The position numbers were made by a program, and so were the translations under genes. A model generated the notes under the pieces. That model had not been told where the DNA came from. It did not search any database and saw nothing but the letters and a program-made list of their open reading frames with translations. Positions 1 to 9,364 of a stretch of DNA of 64,000 nt are shown here, piece by piece. The first letter of the stretch is position 1, and each line of letters begins with the position of its first letter. The DNA is from JAJPKK01 sp963844635 (GTDB lineage: Bacteria; Pseudomonadota; Alphaproteobacteria; Rhizobiales; Xanthobacteraceae). Location: NCBI GenBank assembly GCA_963844635.1, contig CAWJPD010000001.1:62001-126000 (forward strand), in the 5' to 3' direction.

Positions 1-128
1 GCGACTACGATTCGAGAAACCAGAACCGATCAACGGAACGACAGGACTTTACGTCCTTTGGCCGGCTTCAAAGCGGCCATCATGTGGCCGGCTATTATCC
101 AAGGCTGATGGCCAGTAGGGAGAAAGCA

Positions 129-632
129 ATGATCCGTTCGTACGTGCTACGCGCGACCGCGGCTCTTATAGGGCTCGCCATAACTGCTCCGGTGGCAGCT
201 CAAAGCCTGCCGAGCGAAACGCACAAGATGTTGCCTGCCGCGCTCGCCGTCGAGGCGGCACAGACAGCGATCGCTACATGTAAAGGTCAGGGATACAACG
301 TGGCTGCTATCGTCACCAATCGCGACGGCACCCCTATGGTGCTGATCGTCGGCGACGGCTCCGGCAAACTCAGCTCCGAGATCGCTCGCCGGAAGGCCTA
401 TACCGCGGCCAGCTTGAGGGTCTCGACCATGGACTTCAACAAACGCGTTGCTGGAGGCGGATTCAATCCTTCCGCTTTCGATCAGCAGCTCGTGACGGCG
501 GCAGGCGGTCTACCAATCAAGGTCGGCAATGACACGATCGCCGCCATCGGCGTCAGTGGCGCCCCCGGCGGTGACAAGGACGAAGCCTGCGCCCAGTCTG
601 GTCTCGACAAGATTAAGGGTAGCCTACAATAG
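129..632 (+). CDS. GlcG/HbpS-like (DUF336 family) secreted protein
   Basis: This 167-residue protein begins with a clear Sec signal peptide (hydrophobic stretch about residues 5-20, ending in VAAQS). The mature part has the GlcG/HbpS fold signature: an AVEAAQTAI helix, a region of IVTNRDGTP type, an ARRKAYTAAS helix and a glycine-rich C-terminal motif GVSGAPGGDKDEACAQ. Family members bind haem or small ligands in the periplasm, or act as accessory factors; the exact role here is unknown. I chose the ATG at 129 over an in-frame ATG at 84 because it starts right at the signal peptide and follows a purine-rich stretch (GGGAGAAAG). A broken paralogue follows 43 bases downstream, so this is a tandem duplication. 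Confidence 0.85.
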   Translation: MIRSYVLRATAALIGLAITAPVAAQSLPSETHKMLPAALAVEAAQTAIATCKGQGYNVAAIVTNRDGTPMVLIVGDGSGKLSSEIARRKAYTAASLRVSTMDFNKRVAGGGFNPSAFDQQLVTAAGGLPIKVGNDTIAAIGVSGAPGGDKDEACAQSGLDKIKGSLQ

Positions 633-675
633 CGACACGACCACCCACTTAAAATAAACCTGGAGGACTGCACTT

Positions 676-1200
676 ATGATCCGAACGCTCACGATATTGG
701 GCACTCTCGCGCTTGCCGTCACAACAAGCACGGTCTTCGCACAACAAGGCGGGCAGCAGCAACCGCCGCCCGTGCGGGGGCTGGATTCGGCGCTCGCTGT
801 TGAGGCGGCGCAACCGCGGTCAACACCTGCCTTGAGGGAGGCGTGAAAGGAAGCGCGGCGGTAGTCAATTCCGCCGGCGTCCTGCGGGTTCTCGTGTCGG
901 CGGATGGCTCCTCGAAGAATTCCGCCGAGCTGCAGCCCCAAGAAGGCCGTCCTCGCCAACGACATGAAGAAGCCAACCTCCGAGATATTTGCTGACATGA
1001 ACAAAGACCCGGCCCTGAAGGCCAGGCTGGAGGCTGACAAGAACATCTTCCCGAGGCCGGGTGCAGTACCGATCATGGCTGGCAACGATGTCATCGGCGC
1101 GATCGGCTTCGGCGGCGCAAACGGCGCTCAGGGGGGCGGCGCCAAGGATGAAGCCTGCGCCAAGGCCGGCCTCGATAAAATCAAGGCCAGGGTGAAATAA
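676..1200 (+). pseudogene. second GlcG/HbpS-like gene, two compensating frameshifts
   Basis: The ATG at 676 follows a good ribosome site (TGGAGG) and encodes a signal peptide like that of the upstream paralogue, ending near FAQQG. The frame stops at 844-846. The expected middle (NTCLEGG, SAAVVNSAGVLRVLVSADG) is read in another frame from about 812, and the original frame resumes near 934 with PKKAVLANDMKKP and the family ending KDEACAKAGLDKI. So one base is missing near 812 and one is extra near 934. The net frame is preserved, but about 40 residues are read wrongly and a stop codon falls inside. This could be a real pseudogene or two sequence errors. Confidence 0.75.
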
Positions 1201-1959
1201 TAGACTTGATGTTGATGCGGCTCCGCGCCAGCGAGCTTGAGATGATAACGCACAAGAGAAGGAAGCGGGGCGCCGTCATGGCGCTCCGACCCCACACGAG
1301 AGAGGGGGCTTTTTATGCTGCTCGTAGGCAGCGGAAGCTCGAACTCGGAAAGTCGCGAGTCAGCGCCGCTAGGAGAGCCGTGCTGTGGCAGAAATATCCG
1401 GTATTCGGGCGGGTCTCAATCTTCGGATCATGCTTGACCGACTTGATCCAGTCTTGCGGCTGTAGGCCAAGCTCGGGAAGCTGCCCATGTAGCAGAGCGC
1501 TGGATATGTTGCACCATCTCCCGCGTTAGCTGCCGCCGCGTCCGCGTCAATTACGAAGCTCTTGGAGCTTTGCAACTCGACGCTCGGGCGGATGACGGCT
1601 TCGGGTCATTTTCGACGGCTCTCGCCGTCCGGCGCACGTCAGCTGATCACCTGATCGCGTTCGGTCGGTTGCGAACGCAACTGAAGCAATGGGCCATGTG
1701 TAGACGGCTCCGGGTTGTCAAGGGTTTCCTCACGCGTGCAGCAGTGGTCGGAGCAGCCATGTGTTCGGCCTGTTAGTGCGGTTCACGTGACCGCTGGCCA
1801 TAATGCCCTCCGCGGATCAGGTCCCGGTCAATTCCGCGCATTCGACAATGCTGTGGCCCATGTGGGTTGTCCTGATCGCCGGATCGACCGGCTCTGCATT
1901 ACGTGCTGTTCGCCCTTTCCAACCGTCACATCACGTCGGACGGCCGACGCGATCTCCTT
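1201..1959. other. intergenic stretch with hairpin and part of a dispersed repeat
   Basis: I see no convincing gene here. A 9-bp stem (one G-T pair) with a 5-base loop lies at 1266-1288, but no T-run follows it directly, so terminator function is doubtful. About 1590-1700 is a diverged copy of a sequence found again near 9365-9478 (see the repeat entries). The rest is unassigned and includes the flank of the IS110 relic. Confidence 0.5.
1590..1700 (+). repeat. dispersed intergenic repeat, copy 1
   Basis: This stretch aligns by eye to about 9365-9478. Shared blocks include CGGGTCATT, CTCGACGG/TTCGACGG, CACGTCAGCT, CTGATCGCGTT, GGTTGCGAA and ATGGGCCA in the same order and spacing. By eye the two copies are roughly four-fifths identical. 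The second copy sits just upstream of a substrate-binding-protein gene. No coding capacity is evident. Confidence 0.6.
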
Positions 1960-2591
1960 TCACGCCGCGAGTGCGACGGGTTGCTTGTAGCGCTCGCCCC
2001 TGGTCATCATTGCCCACGCCATTCGACCAATCTTATTGGCAAGCGCAATGGCAGCAACCTTGGTCGCGCGCGGCCATCTCAGGCAGCCTGGCGTCCTTGG
2101 TATCGGCGACAACTTGGAGCAAATGATCGACACCCTTTCGACCGACCGGCGCCACGATGCCTATGGGCGCGGATTGAATTGATGATGGCAGTCTGCTGGC
2201 GAACGAACAGATGCCGGGTACGGTGCAGTGTCAAACAGCTCTGCTGCTCGGGCGTTTTGGTGGGCACGAACCGCATGTTTGGCCTGCTGACCGCTTCGCA
2301 AATCGCTTCGGCATCAGCCGTATCGTTCTTCTGTCGCTTGACATAGGGCTTCACATAGGCCGGCGGCATCAGGCGCACAGTGTGGCCCAGTGCCTGAAGT
2401 TCGCGCGACCAGTGATGTGAGGAGCCACAGGCCTCAATCCCAACCAGGCATGGAGCCAGCTTCTCGAAGAACGCCAGCACATAGCGGCGCTTCAATTGAC
2501 GACGAAGAACCACTTTACCAGCCGCATCGACGCCATGAATCTGAAAAACCGACTTCGCGATATCGAGACCGATCGTCGTAACCGTCTGCAT
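1960..2591 (-). pseudogene. IS110-family transposase relic
   Basis: The 5' part encodes the DEDD N-terminal domain of IS110-type transposases: GLDIAKSVFQ near the start, then GIEACGSSHHW and KRQKNDTADAEAI. After about residue 140 the frame shifts: GIVAPVGRKGVDHLLQ is read in another frame near 2165-2115. The central and C-terminal catalytic region is missing, and only a short C-terminal piece (VAAIALANKIGRMAWA) is left, ending at 1960-1962. It is therefore an internally deleted, non-functional copy. IS110 elements usually lack long terminal repeats, so its borders cannot be placed exactly. Confidence 0.85.
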
Positions 2592-2910
2592 AAGCTGGCT
2601 CCTCCGAATCGTGGGGCCTTAACAGCACCCGCATTCGATGGCACTCTCGTGCCGGTGGAGGAGCCGTCCAGAGCATCAACTGCGGAATCGTGCGCCGCAC
2701 CTAGAAACATCCTCTGTTTGATGTTGCTTGATCAACAATGTGCCGGGTGGCGTGTCATCGATTGATCATGTCCGGGGCGCGGTGCGCTTGCTCCTATCGC
2801 GCGATAGGTGCCCCAAAGGATTTTTTCCTGCCGTGACCATCCTTAGCCATCATGCTAACGTCGGCAGGCCGAGTTGAGTTCAGTTCAACTTTTTTGGTCA
2901 GCGATCGCGA
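2592..2910. other. non-coding flank between IS110 relic and ABC operon
   Basis: No gene is seen. The left part probably belongs to the upstream non-coding end of the IS110 relic. The right part holds a perfect 16-base palindrome (separate entry) and leads into the ABC importer operon, so it probably contains that operon's promoter; I could not pick a convincing -35/-10 pair. Confidence 0.4.
2793..2808. promoter_or_regulatory. perfect 16-bp palindrome upstream of ABC operon
   Basis: CCTATCGCGCGATAGG is its own reverse complement. It lies 116-131 bases before the first ABC gene start and has no T-run after it, so an operator for a dimeric regulator is more likely than a terminator. No regulator gene is adjacent. 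The function is inferred only from symmetry and position. Confidence 0.4.
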
Positions 2911-3930
2911 ATGGGGAAAATCCATGCCCAGTCGACGACACGTTCTTCAATACGGCGTAGTTGCACTCGGTCCGCTGACCGCCCAGCCGCGCGGGCTGCG
3001 GCTCAGCGCCAGCGGCCGGTGAAGATACGTTACAATGAGGTGGTCCGCTCGATCCTGTACGCTCCGGCTTATGTGGCCATGACGAAAGGCTATTTCGCGG
3101 AAGCGGGCCTCGACGTTGCGATGATCACGGGGAATGGCGGCGACAAGTCGATGGCGGCTTTGATTTCCGGCGCGGCGGACATCGCGCTGATGGGACCGGA
3201 AACTGCAATCTACGTGTTGACAAGCGATTCGCCGGTGAAGGCACGCGTCTTTTGCGGCCTGACCGTCACCGACGGCTTCATGCTGGTGAGTCGGGAGAAA
3301 GCGGACAAAGTGGATTGGCAGCAGCTAAAAGGCAAACAGGTCTTCGCGCTGCGGCCCGGCAGCACCCCCGACCTGTTTCTTGAGGCAGCACTACGCAAGA
3401 ATGGGCTCGATCCGATCAAAGATCTGAAGCTCGTGAACAATGTCGCCGTCCCGGCGCGTGTGGGCGCATGGTTGGCAGGCCAGAACCAATACGCGATCTT
3501 CAACGAACCGGATTGCTCTCAACTCGAGCTCGACGGAAAGGCGTATTTCCTGGCTTCGATTGGCGAAACAGTGGGCCCAGCCGATTACACTGTGTTCATG
3601 GCGACGGACAAATACATTCGCGACAATCCCGAGGTGATCCAAAGCTGGACCGACGCGATCTACAAGGCACAGCAATGGACCGAGGGGGCATCCGTTGACG
3701 AGATAGTCAAGGTGCTGGTCCCGTATTTCCCCGGGATTGCCCTGCCGGCGCTGACGGCCGCCACCGACCGGTACCGGCGACTGAAGATATGGAAGACAAC
3801 CCCAGTGATTGATCCGTCGGCAATCGAAAGGTTCGAGGACATATTGGTGCAGGGCCACGTGCTCGAACCGGCCAAGCGAGTGAAATTCGCCGACCTGGTA
3901 ATCAGCGTGTTTGCTGCCAAGGCGAAATGA
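2911..3930 (+). CDS. NitT/TauT-type ABC importer substrate-binding protein (signal peptide out of frame)
   Basis: From about residue 37 the protein is a typical SsuA/TauA/NMT1-like periplasmic binding protein: VKIRYNEVVRS, YAPAYVAMTKGYFAEAGLDV, GGDKSMAALISGAADIALMG. It is followed directly by ATPase and permease genes, which supports import of a small organic anion or similar ligand. The N-terminus from the ATG at 2911 is arginine-rich and is not a signal peptide. In the next frame, an ATG at 2924 starts MPSRRHVLQYGVVALGPLTA, a credible Tat-like leader, but it hits a stop at 3020-3022. One base is probably missing between 2924 and 3020, so as read the protein would not be exported. Confidence 0.8.
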   Translation: MGKIHAQSTTRSSIRRSCTRSADRPAARAAAQRQRPVKIRYNEVVRSILYAPAYVAMTKGYFAEAGLDVAMITGNGGDKSMAALISGAADIALMGPETAIYVLTSDSPVKARVFCGLTVTDGFMLVSREKADKVDWQQLKGKQVFALRPGSTPDLFLEAALRKNGLDPIKDLKLVNNVAVPARVGAWLAGQNQYAIFNEPDCSQLELDGKAYFLASIGETVGPADYTVFMATDKYIRDNPEVIQSWTDAIYKAQQWTEGASVDEIVKVLVPYFPGIALPALTAATDRYRRLKIWKTTPVIDPSAIERFEDILVQGHVLEPAKRVKFADLVISVFAAKAK

Positions 3931-4753
3931 ATGGTCCCGCCCTCAGCGGGCGCTTCTCCCAAGGTGGAGTTGCGAAATGTCGACCTGCGATATTTTGGCC
4001 GCGAGGGCGAGACCGAGGCCCTTAAGGACATTTCACTCTCAGTCGCGGCCGGCGAATTCGTTGCCGTCATCGGACAGAGCGGCTGCGGCAAGAGCACGCT
4101 GTTGTCGCTGATCTCTGGAATTCTGCGCCCCACCGCCGGTGAAGTACTGATTGATGGACACAACGTCGGCAGTCCGAGCCGCAAGGTCGGCTACATGCTT
4201 CAGCAGGACTATCTTTTCGAGTGGCGAACAATTCTCGACAACGCGCTGCTCGGAGCCGAAATCCAGGGCGCCGATATGGTGCGCGCCAGAAAGCTCGCAA
4301 TCCAGCTTCTGACGCGCTACGGCGCTCGGACGCTTCCTCCATCACCTGCCGCGCCAGCTCTCCGGTGGAATGCGCCAGCGCGCCGCGCTTGCGCGCACGC
4401 TTACGACCGAGCCGGAAATCGTGCTGCTCGACGAGCCGTTCTCGGCGTTCGATTCTCAGACACGGCTCGCACTTGCCGACGAGGTCGCCGAAATCCTGCG
4501 CCGCGAGGGCAAGACTGCGATCCTCGTCACTCATGATATCGGCGAAGCCATCGGCATGGCCGAACGCGTCATGGTGCTGTCGCGGCGGCCCGGCCGGGTA
4601 AAATCCGAGCATGCCATCAATTTCGCTTGCGCGGGGGCGGGTGTTTCCGGGTCGGCCGCGCGACCGGCGCCGCTCGTTGCGCGCAACACGCCGGAGTTCA
4701 ACGCCTATTTCAACACGCTCTGGCAGGAGCTCGAAGTCCATGTCGAAGGCTGA
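3931..4753 (+). pseudogene. NitT/TauT-type ABC importer ATPase, one-base insertion
   Basis: The gene starts immediately after the binding-protein stop codon. Frame one carries Walker A (GQSGCGKST) and the Q-loop (YMLQQDYLF). Near 4324 the frame changes by +1: reading TACGGC-CTCGGA without the extra G restores the family sequence, and frame two then gives the signature LSGGMRQRAAL, Walker B (IVLLDEPFSAFD) and the switch histidine (LVTHDIGEA). All motifs of a complete ATPase are present, so this is a single-base insertion in an otherwise intact gene of about 273 residues. It overlaps the permease start by 14 bases. Either a recent inactivation or a sequence error would explain it. Confidence 0.85.
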
Positions 4754-5582
4754 GACTGGCACCATCGCGTCCCCGGCAGCGAAGCCGTCGCCGCAATACA
4801 GAGAGTGGCTGCGCCGCGAGCGGCGATCCCGCCTCGGCGTGCGCGCGACCCAGCTCGCCCTGCTCGCGATTCTCCTGGCGCTATGGGAATTTCTGCCACG
4901 CGCCCAGATTGTCAATCCGCTGTTCACCAGTTATCCGTCAGCGCTGTGGCCGACCTTTCTCGATCTCCTCAAGGACACGCCGCAACAAGCAGGCATCCTC
5001 ACGCATACCTGGGCAACCATCGTCGCGACGGTGATGGGATTCACCATAGCCATGGTGCTCGGGACTATGATTGCCGCCGCACTGTGGTTGTGGAACGCAC
5101 TCTACCGGGTGCTCGACCCTTATCTTGTCGTCGTCAACGCGATGCCGAAAACAGCCTTCGTTCCGATCTTTTACGTCTGGCTTGGCGCAACGCTGTCTAT
5201 CTACGCCATGTCGCTAGCAATCTCGCTGTTCATCACGATTCTCGTGATCTACAACGGCTTCCAAAACATCGACCCAAATAAGATCAAACTTGCCCAGACC
5301 TTTGGCGCCACGAGAGGGCAAATTCTTGCCAAGGTGGTGCTTCCAGGAAGCGTTCCAACCTTGATCGCGGCACTGAAAGTCAATGCCGGCCTGTCGCTGG
5401 TCGGCGTCGTGGTCGGAGAATTCCAGTCCGCCAATATCGGTCTCGGCTACCTGATCCAATATGGCAGCCAGATTTTCCGGTTCAACATAGTGATGACCGC
5501 GATCACGATCCCGGCCGCGGTTTCGTCGCTGATGTATCTCGCCATTTCCTGGCTGGAGGCCGCTGTGATGCGCAGGCGATGA
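4740..5582 (+). CDS. NitT/TauT-type ABC importer permease
   Basis: This 280-residue inner-membrane permease begins at an ATG inside the end of the ATPase gene. It has about six hydrophobic segments (first TQLALLAILLALWEFLP) and the cytoplasmic EAA-type loop AQTFGATRGQILAKVVLP that contacts the ATPase. It is the third gene of the importer operon and is intact. The stop codon lies two bases from the stop of the convergent hydrolase gene. The substrate is not determined; the SsuC/TauC-type family handles sulfonates, nitrate, cyanate, pyrimidine precursors and others. Confidence 0.9.
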   Translation: MSKAETGTIASPAAKPSPQYREWLRRERRSRLGVRATQLALLAILLALWEFLPRAQIVNPLFTSYPSALWPTFLDLLKDTPQQAGILTHTWATIVATVMGFTIAMVLGTMIAAALWLWNALYRVLDPYLVVVNAMPKTAFVPIFYVWLGATLSIYAMSLAISLFITILVIYNGFQNIDPNKIKLAQTFGATRGQILAKVVLPGSVPTLIAALKVNAGLSLVGVVVGEFQSANIGLGYLIQYGSQIFRFNIVMTAITIPAAVSSLMYLAISWLEAAVMRRR

Positions 5583-5584
5583 GA

Positions 5585-6283
5585 CTACGCGCTCCTGCGA
5601 GCCTGCGCCGGAACCAGCCTGTCGGTAACCTCGTCGGCAGTCATCACGTCGCCGAAAAACAGGAAGAAGTTGTTGAGTGTTGCGGCGTGTTCCTCATCGC
5701 TCGACGCGGCATTGGCGTCGGACAACATGATGACGCGGTAGTCGAGCATCATCGCATCGCGGGCCGTGGATTCGCAGCACACATTCGTCGCGGTTCCCGT
5801 AATCAGCAGGGTCTCGATGCCGCGTCTCTTGAGCTTTTCGTCAATGTCGGACGACCCCGCGATGAATGCGCTGTACTTGATCTTATTGACCCGCAAGTCG
5901 CCAGCCTGCACGTCCAGCGTGGGATAGAGCTTGAAGCCCTCGGCCAATTCGTCGAGGCTTGCCAGCCGCATGGCCGCCCGTTCGGGGCCGAGGTTGTAGC
6001 GGTGATGGTTGCCCCAGTGTTCGAGCGCACCGGTGGCGGTGGTTTGGATCCACACGACCTGTCCGCCAGAAGCGCGCATGGTCCTAGCCAAGCGATTTAT
6101 GACCGGCACGATCTCGCGCGCGATCGGAATTTCAACCAGAAAGCCTTCGGCCACAAAATGGTTCTGCATATCGACGACGACCAGCGCCGCACGCGCGGCA
6201 TCGATCGTGTCATGATTTGTAAGCTTGCCTTGGCGACGGATGCGCTGCTCCTTGAGGGCATCTGAAACGACATATTTGTGCAT
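5585..6283 (-). CDS. isochorismatase-fold cysteine hydrolase
   Basis: This 232-residue protein has the three catalytic residues of the isochorismatase/N-carbamoylsarcosine amidase fold: Asp in VVVDMQNHF (about residue 38), Lys in NKIKYSAF (about 136) and Cys in TNVCCESTARDA (about 169). Family members cleave amide, ureido or vinyl-ether bonds in nitrogen compound breakdown. It converges on the ABC importer genes with only two bases between stops, which suggests a possible link to the imported compound, although opposite orientation excludes one transcript. No signal peptide is present, so it should be cytoplasmic. Confidence 0.85.
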   Translation of the reverse strand: MHKYVVSDALKEQRIRRQGKLTNHDTIDAARAALVVVDMQNHFVAEGFLVEIPIAREIVPVINRLARTMRASGGQVVWIQTTATGALEHWGNHHRYNLGPERAAMRLASLDELAEGFKLYPTLDVQAGDLRVNKIKYSAFIAGSSDIDEKLKRRGIETLLITGTATNVCCESTARDAMMLDYRVIMLSDANAASSDEEHAATLNNFFLFFGDVMTADEVTDRLVPAQARRSA

Positions 6284-6710
6284 GGGAGTCCGCCCGGTCC
6301 GTTCGCGGAAGTCCTAAAACTCAACCACATAGCGAGAGTAGGGATGCCAAGACGCTCCGTCAACGCCCCGATGCGCGGCAGGACGCCGGTCTCATTTTTT
6401 TGCGGCGCACCCGCGACTTCAGGATTGGGTCAAAAACAGACTGCCTCGTTGGAGGTCCTACGTCTACTTCCGCCGGGTGCGGACTTGGTCGGGGAAAAAG
6501 AGCGGACGGCTGACGGCAGAGCGGCGCCCGGACGGAAGCGCAAGCGCGGCCCGCCACCGTACCTGCTGCGGGAACGTCCGTTCGGCGGCCTGACCCGAGA
6601 GGCGCCCGCAGGGCCGCGGGGCGCGGGGCGATTCTCCGGCTCAATCCCGATCAGGACAAGAGGCCCGGGAGGGCCTGATTAGCCTTTCGTCCGGGATGGG
6701 CGAGACGCGA
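6284..6710. other. GC-rich stretch without a supported gene
   Basis: Several long open frames exist on both strands, as expected at this GC content, but none shows a recognisable family or a ribosome site. A short 6-bp stem (AGGCCC/GGGCCT) near 6660-6676 has no T-run after it. I see nothing else here. Confidence 0.4.
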
Positions 6711-6952
6711 TCACTCCGGCTCAGCCGCTCCCAGGGGCACCGCCCGCGCGTCGGCCTCCTCCTCGATCGCGTCGAACACGTCGGAGAGGATCGGGCTGCG
6801 CCGGAGGTCCTCGACCTGGCGCGCCGGGCGCCTGCCGACGAAGTCCTCGTAGGCCTGCCCAAGCGCGCGTTGCGCTCCCTCTCCGGAGCGCTCCGGATCA
6901 CGGCCCTCAGCGCCTCCACGAGGGCCTCGCGGGTCTCCTTCACGCTCTTCAC
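6711..6952 (-). pseudogene. small unrecognised helical protein, frameshifted
   Basis: On the minus strand a coding-like stretch begins VKSVKETREALVEALRAVI with GTG start candidates at 6952 and 6943. It reads APERERNA and then loses frame near 6862. In the next frame it continues LGQAYEDFVGRRPARQVED, then IEEEADARAVPLGAAEPE and a stop at 6711-6713. The two halves together look like one acidic, helix-rich protein of about 80 residues with a single-base shift. I do not recognise a family, and the very high GC means this could still be chance. Confidence 0.3.
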
Positions 6953-7376
6953 TCGGGTCGCGCTCCGGATTTCGATCGACGTGATCCTACAACCCAGATT
7001 GAGCTTGGAAAGAAAAAGAAAGAAATTCCCCGACGCCGCAGGCCCGGGCCGCTCACCGCGTGCGCTTGGCGGCCTTGCCGCCCCGGGCCAGTCCGGCAAA
7101 GGGGCAGACTCGGGAGCGCGCCCGGACGGCCGCGGGGCGAGGGGCGGCGGGCCGTCCTGCGCATCACCGTCCGCCGTCCCGGGGGATTGGCCCTGACAGC
7201 CCAGGGCGGGCGCCAAGCATCCGCTTTCGCCAGCTGTGGACAGGCGGTATCGTCCGCTCAAGGTGACTATGGGCCAGGAGCAGTCATCCTCGATAATCAT
7301 TCGCTGGCGTGTCCGACTGCCCCATTCGAATAGCCCAGCGGCTAGCGGCGTAGCTGCTCATATTAGGAACACGAAC
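6953..7376. other. no supported gene
   Basis: This gap precedes the nucleotidase gene. Longer in-frame extensions of that gene upstream of 7377 lack signal or domain character. A short purine motif (AGGA, about 7365) before the ATG at 7377 is its likely ribosome site. No clear promoter pair could be chosen. Confidence 0.35.
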
Positions 7377-9326
7377 ATGAAACCAACCATGCCTCAGGGG
7401 AAGAAGACTTTTACCGTCATGTTGAGCAAAACGCACTCCCGTCGCGAGGTCTTAGCCGGCTCAGTGGCAGCGGGCGCCTTGGTCATCTTGCGTGGAGAAC
7501 CCGCCGCAGCGGCGGACGCGAAGAAGACCTTCACAATTCTGCACACCAACGACCTCCACTCTAATTTCATCGGGATGGCGCCTTCCCTGGATTACACCCC
7601 GAACCAGCTCAACAACGACAAGACCCGTGGCGGCTTCGCGCGTCTGGCCACCTTGATCGCGAAAAGGAGGGTAGCGCGCGAAGAGCAGGGTCCGGTTTTG
7701 CTGCTTGACGACGGTGACTACAGCATGGGGACCGCGTTTGGCGCCGCCAGTCGCGAGACCGGCGGGGAACTTCAACTGTTGTCTCGGATGGGTTTCGACG
7801 CCACCACATTCGGCAATCATGAATTCGACCTCGGGCCTGACGGCCTTGGGAAGTCCATCTACGTTGCCGCCAAAGCTGGTCGAATTCCGCCGATTGTCGC
7901 GTCGAACACCGATTTTTCGAAAGACGACGCCACGCTGGTCGATCTCCAGCGTTCAGCCAAGGATGGGGTAGTCCGCCGCTACGTTGTGATCGAGCGTGGT
8001 GGCATACGCTTCGGCATCTTTGGGGTGCTCGGCAAAGAGGCCATCATCTACGCCACCAGCGGTGCGGCCACGTTTTCCGATCCCATCGAGACCGCCGCCG
8101 CGATGGTCAAGATTTTGCGCGAGACGGAGAAAGTGGATGTGGTAATCGCGCTCAGCCACGGCGGCGTCATTAAAGGAAACGATGGGCAATTCAACGGTGG
8201 CGACGATGTGCGACTGGCCGAGACCGTGCCGGGCATCGATGTTGTCATCGGTGGCCACAGTCACACCGAACTGCGCGAGGCGGTCATCGTCAACGGCCGC
8301 ACGCCCGTGGTCCAGACCGGGAAGTATGGAGAAAACCTCGGCGAACTGGTGATCACCTTGGAAGGGGACAAGTTGACGGTCGAGTCTTACCGGCTCCACC
8401 CGATCGACGACACCATCGCGGGCGACCCGACCATTTCCGACGAGATCGCCAAGTTCAAGAAGACGGTCACCGAGGTTGTATTCGCGTCGCGCGGTTACAG
8501 TATCGATCAGCCGCTCGCGATTGCGCCGCGGGACCTGCCCAACACGTTCACCGACATCGCGGCCGGCACCTTCCTCGCCAACTTTTGCACGGATGCCTAC
8601 AGAATTGCCACGAAGGCGGACGTTGGATTCTCCGTCAACGGAATGATGCGCGCCGGCCTTACCCGTGGGAAGTCAGGCGTGCAAACTGTTTACGACGTGT
8701 TCGCCGTGGCGCCCATCGGCGCCGGGGTGGCGGACATGACGGCCGGCAGCGCTCTCGTGACGGGCTACTTTACGGGCCAGGAATTGAAGCATGTGCTCGA
8801 ATATTTTCTCGTGGATGCCCCAGCCCACCCCGGCGAGACCTTCCCGCGCGCCTCCGGCATGAGGTTCCATTACGACCGGTCGCGCCCACAGTTCGACGTG
8901 GTGACGGCCATCGAGGTGGGAGACCTCGACCGTGGCTACCGCGCGATCGACATCAGCGGGAAGGACGAGCGCTTGTATAGCCTCACGTGCCCCCTGATGG
9001 TCGCTTTGTTTCTGGTGGCCATACCAAAATACACAAAGGGCGAACTGACGCTTGTGCCCAAGAACAGGGAGGGCCAGCCCCTCAAATCGAAGGTCGAAGC
9101 ACTCGATAACCCGCGCGGTGATACGCCCGATCTGCTGTCGCCGGCGGGCACGGTGGATAAGAGCAGTGTTGCCACCGGCACTGGGCAGGACTTTGGTCGT
9201 GAGGTCAAGGAATGGCAGGCGATCATGGATCACCTCCGCAGTCTGCCTGTGAAGAGCCCTGGCGAACTTCCCACGATCCCAGTCGATGAGCGCGCGGCAG
9301 AGGCCCGAGCAATCAAGGTAGGCTGA
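7377..9326 (+). CDS. UshA-like 5'-nucleotidase / 2',3'-cyclic phosphodiesterase, Tat-exported
   Basis: This 649-residue protein has the two-domain architecture of the UshA/5'-nucleotidase family. The N-terminal calcineurin-like metallophosphatase domain carries all metal motifs: HTNDLHSNF, DDGDYSMG, TFGNHEFDLG, a histidine in ALSHGG, and GGHSHT. The C-terminal 5_nucleotid_C domain follows from about residue 330 (NTFTDIAAGTFLANF, SVNGMMRAGL). The twin-arginine leader SRREVLAGSVAAGALVIL near residues 20-38 predicts Tat export. The start at ATG 7377 is preferred because AGGA lies just upstream; ATG 7419 is an alternative closer to the twin-arginine motif. The likely role is scavenging phosphate or nucleosides from nucleotides in the periplasm. 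The gene is intact. Confidence 0.9.
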   Translation: MKPTMPQGKKTFTVMLSKTHSRREVLAGSVAAGALVILRGEPAAAADAKKTFTILHTNDLHSNFIGMAPSLDYTPNQLNNDKTRGGFARLATLIAKRRVAREEQGPVLLLDDGDYSMGTAFGAASRETGGELQLLSRMGFDATTFGNHEFDLGPDGLGKSIYVAAKAGRIPPIVASNTDFSKDDATLVDLQRSAKDGVVRRYVVIERGGIRFGIFGVLGKEAIIYATSGAATFSDPIETAAAMVKILRETEKVDVVIALSHGGVIKGNDGQFNGGDDVRLAETVPGIDVVIGGHSHTELREAVIVNGRTPVVQTGKYGENLGELVITLEGDKLTVESYRLHPIDDTIAGDPTISDEIAKFKKTVTEVVFASRGYSIDQPLAIAPRDLPNTFTDIAAGTFLANFCTDAYRIATKADVGFSVNGMMRAGLTRGKSGVQTVYDVFAVAPIGAGVADMTAGSALVTGYFTGQELKHVLEYFLVDAPAHPGETFPRASGMRFHYDRSRPQFDVVTAIEVGDLDRGYRAIDISGKDERLYSLTCPLMVALFLVAIPKYTKGELTLVPKNREGQPLKSKVEALDNPRGDTPDLLSPAGTVDKSSVATGTGQDFGREVKEWQAIMDHLRSLPVKSPGELPTIPVDERAAEARAIKVG

Positions 9327-9364
9327 TCAGGTTCGGCCGGAATAGAAAGCAATTCGTCGGCCGA

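Noticed and set aside
1266..1288. Rho-independent terminator after the GlcG-like genes
   Set aside because: The stem is good, but the T-run is about 20 bases further on, beyond the expected place.
6278..6682. Plus-strand ORF in a GC-rich gap
   Set aside because: The composition is dominated by Arg, Pro and Gly as expected for a non-coding frame at high GC, and there is no motif.
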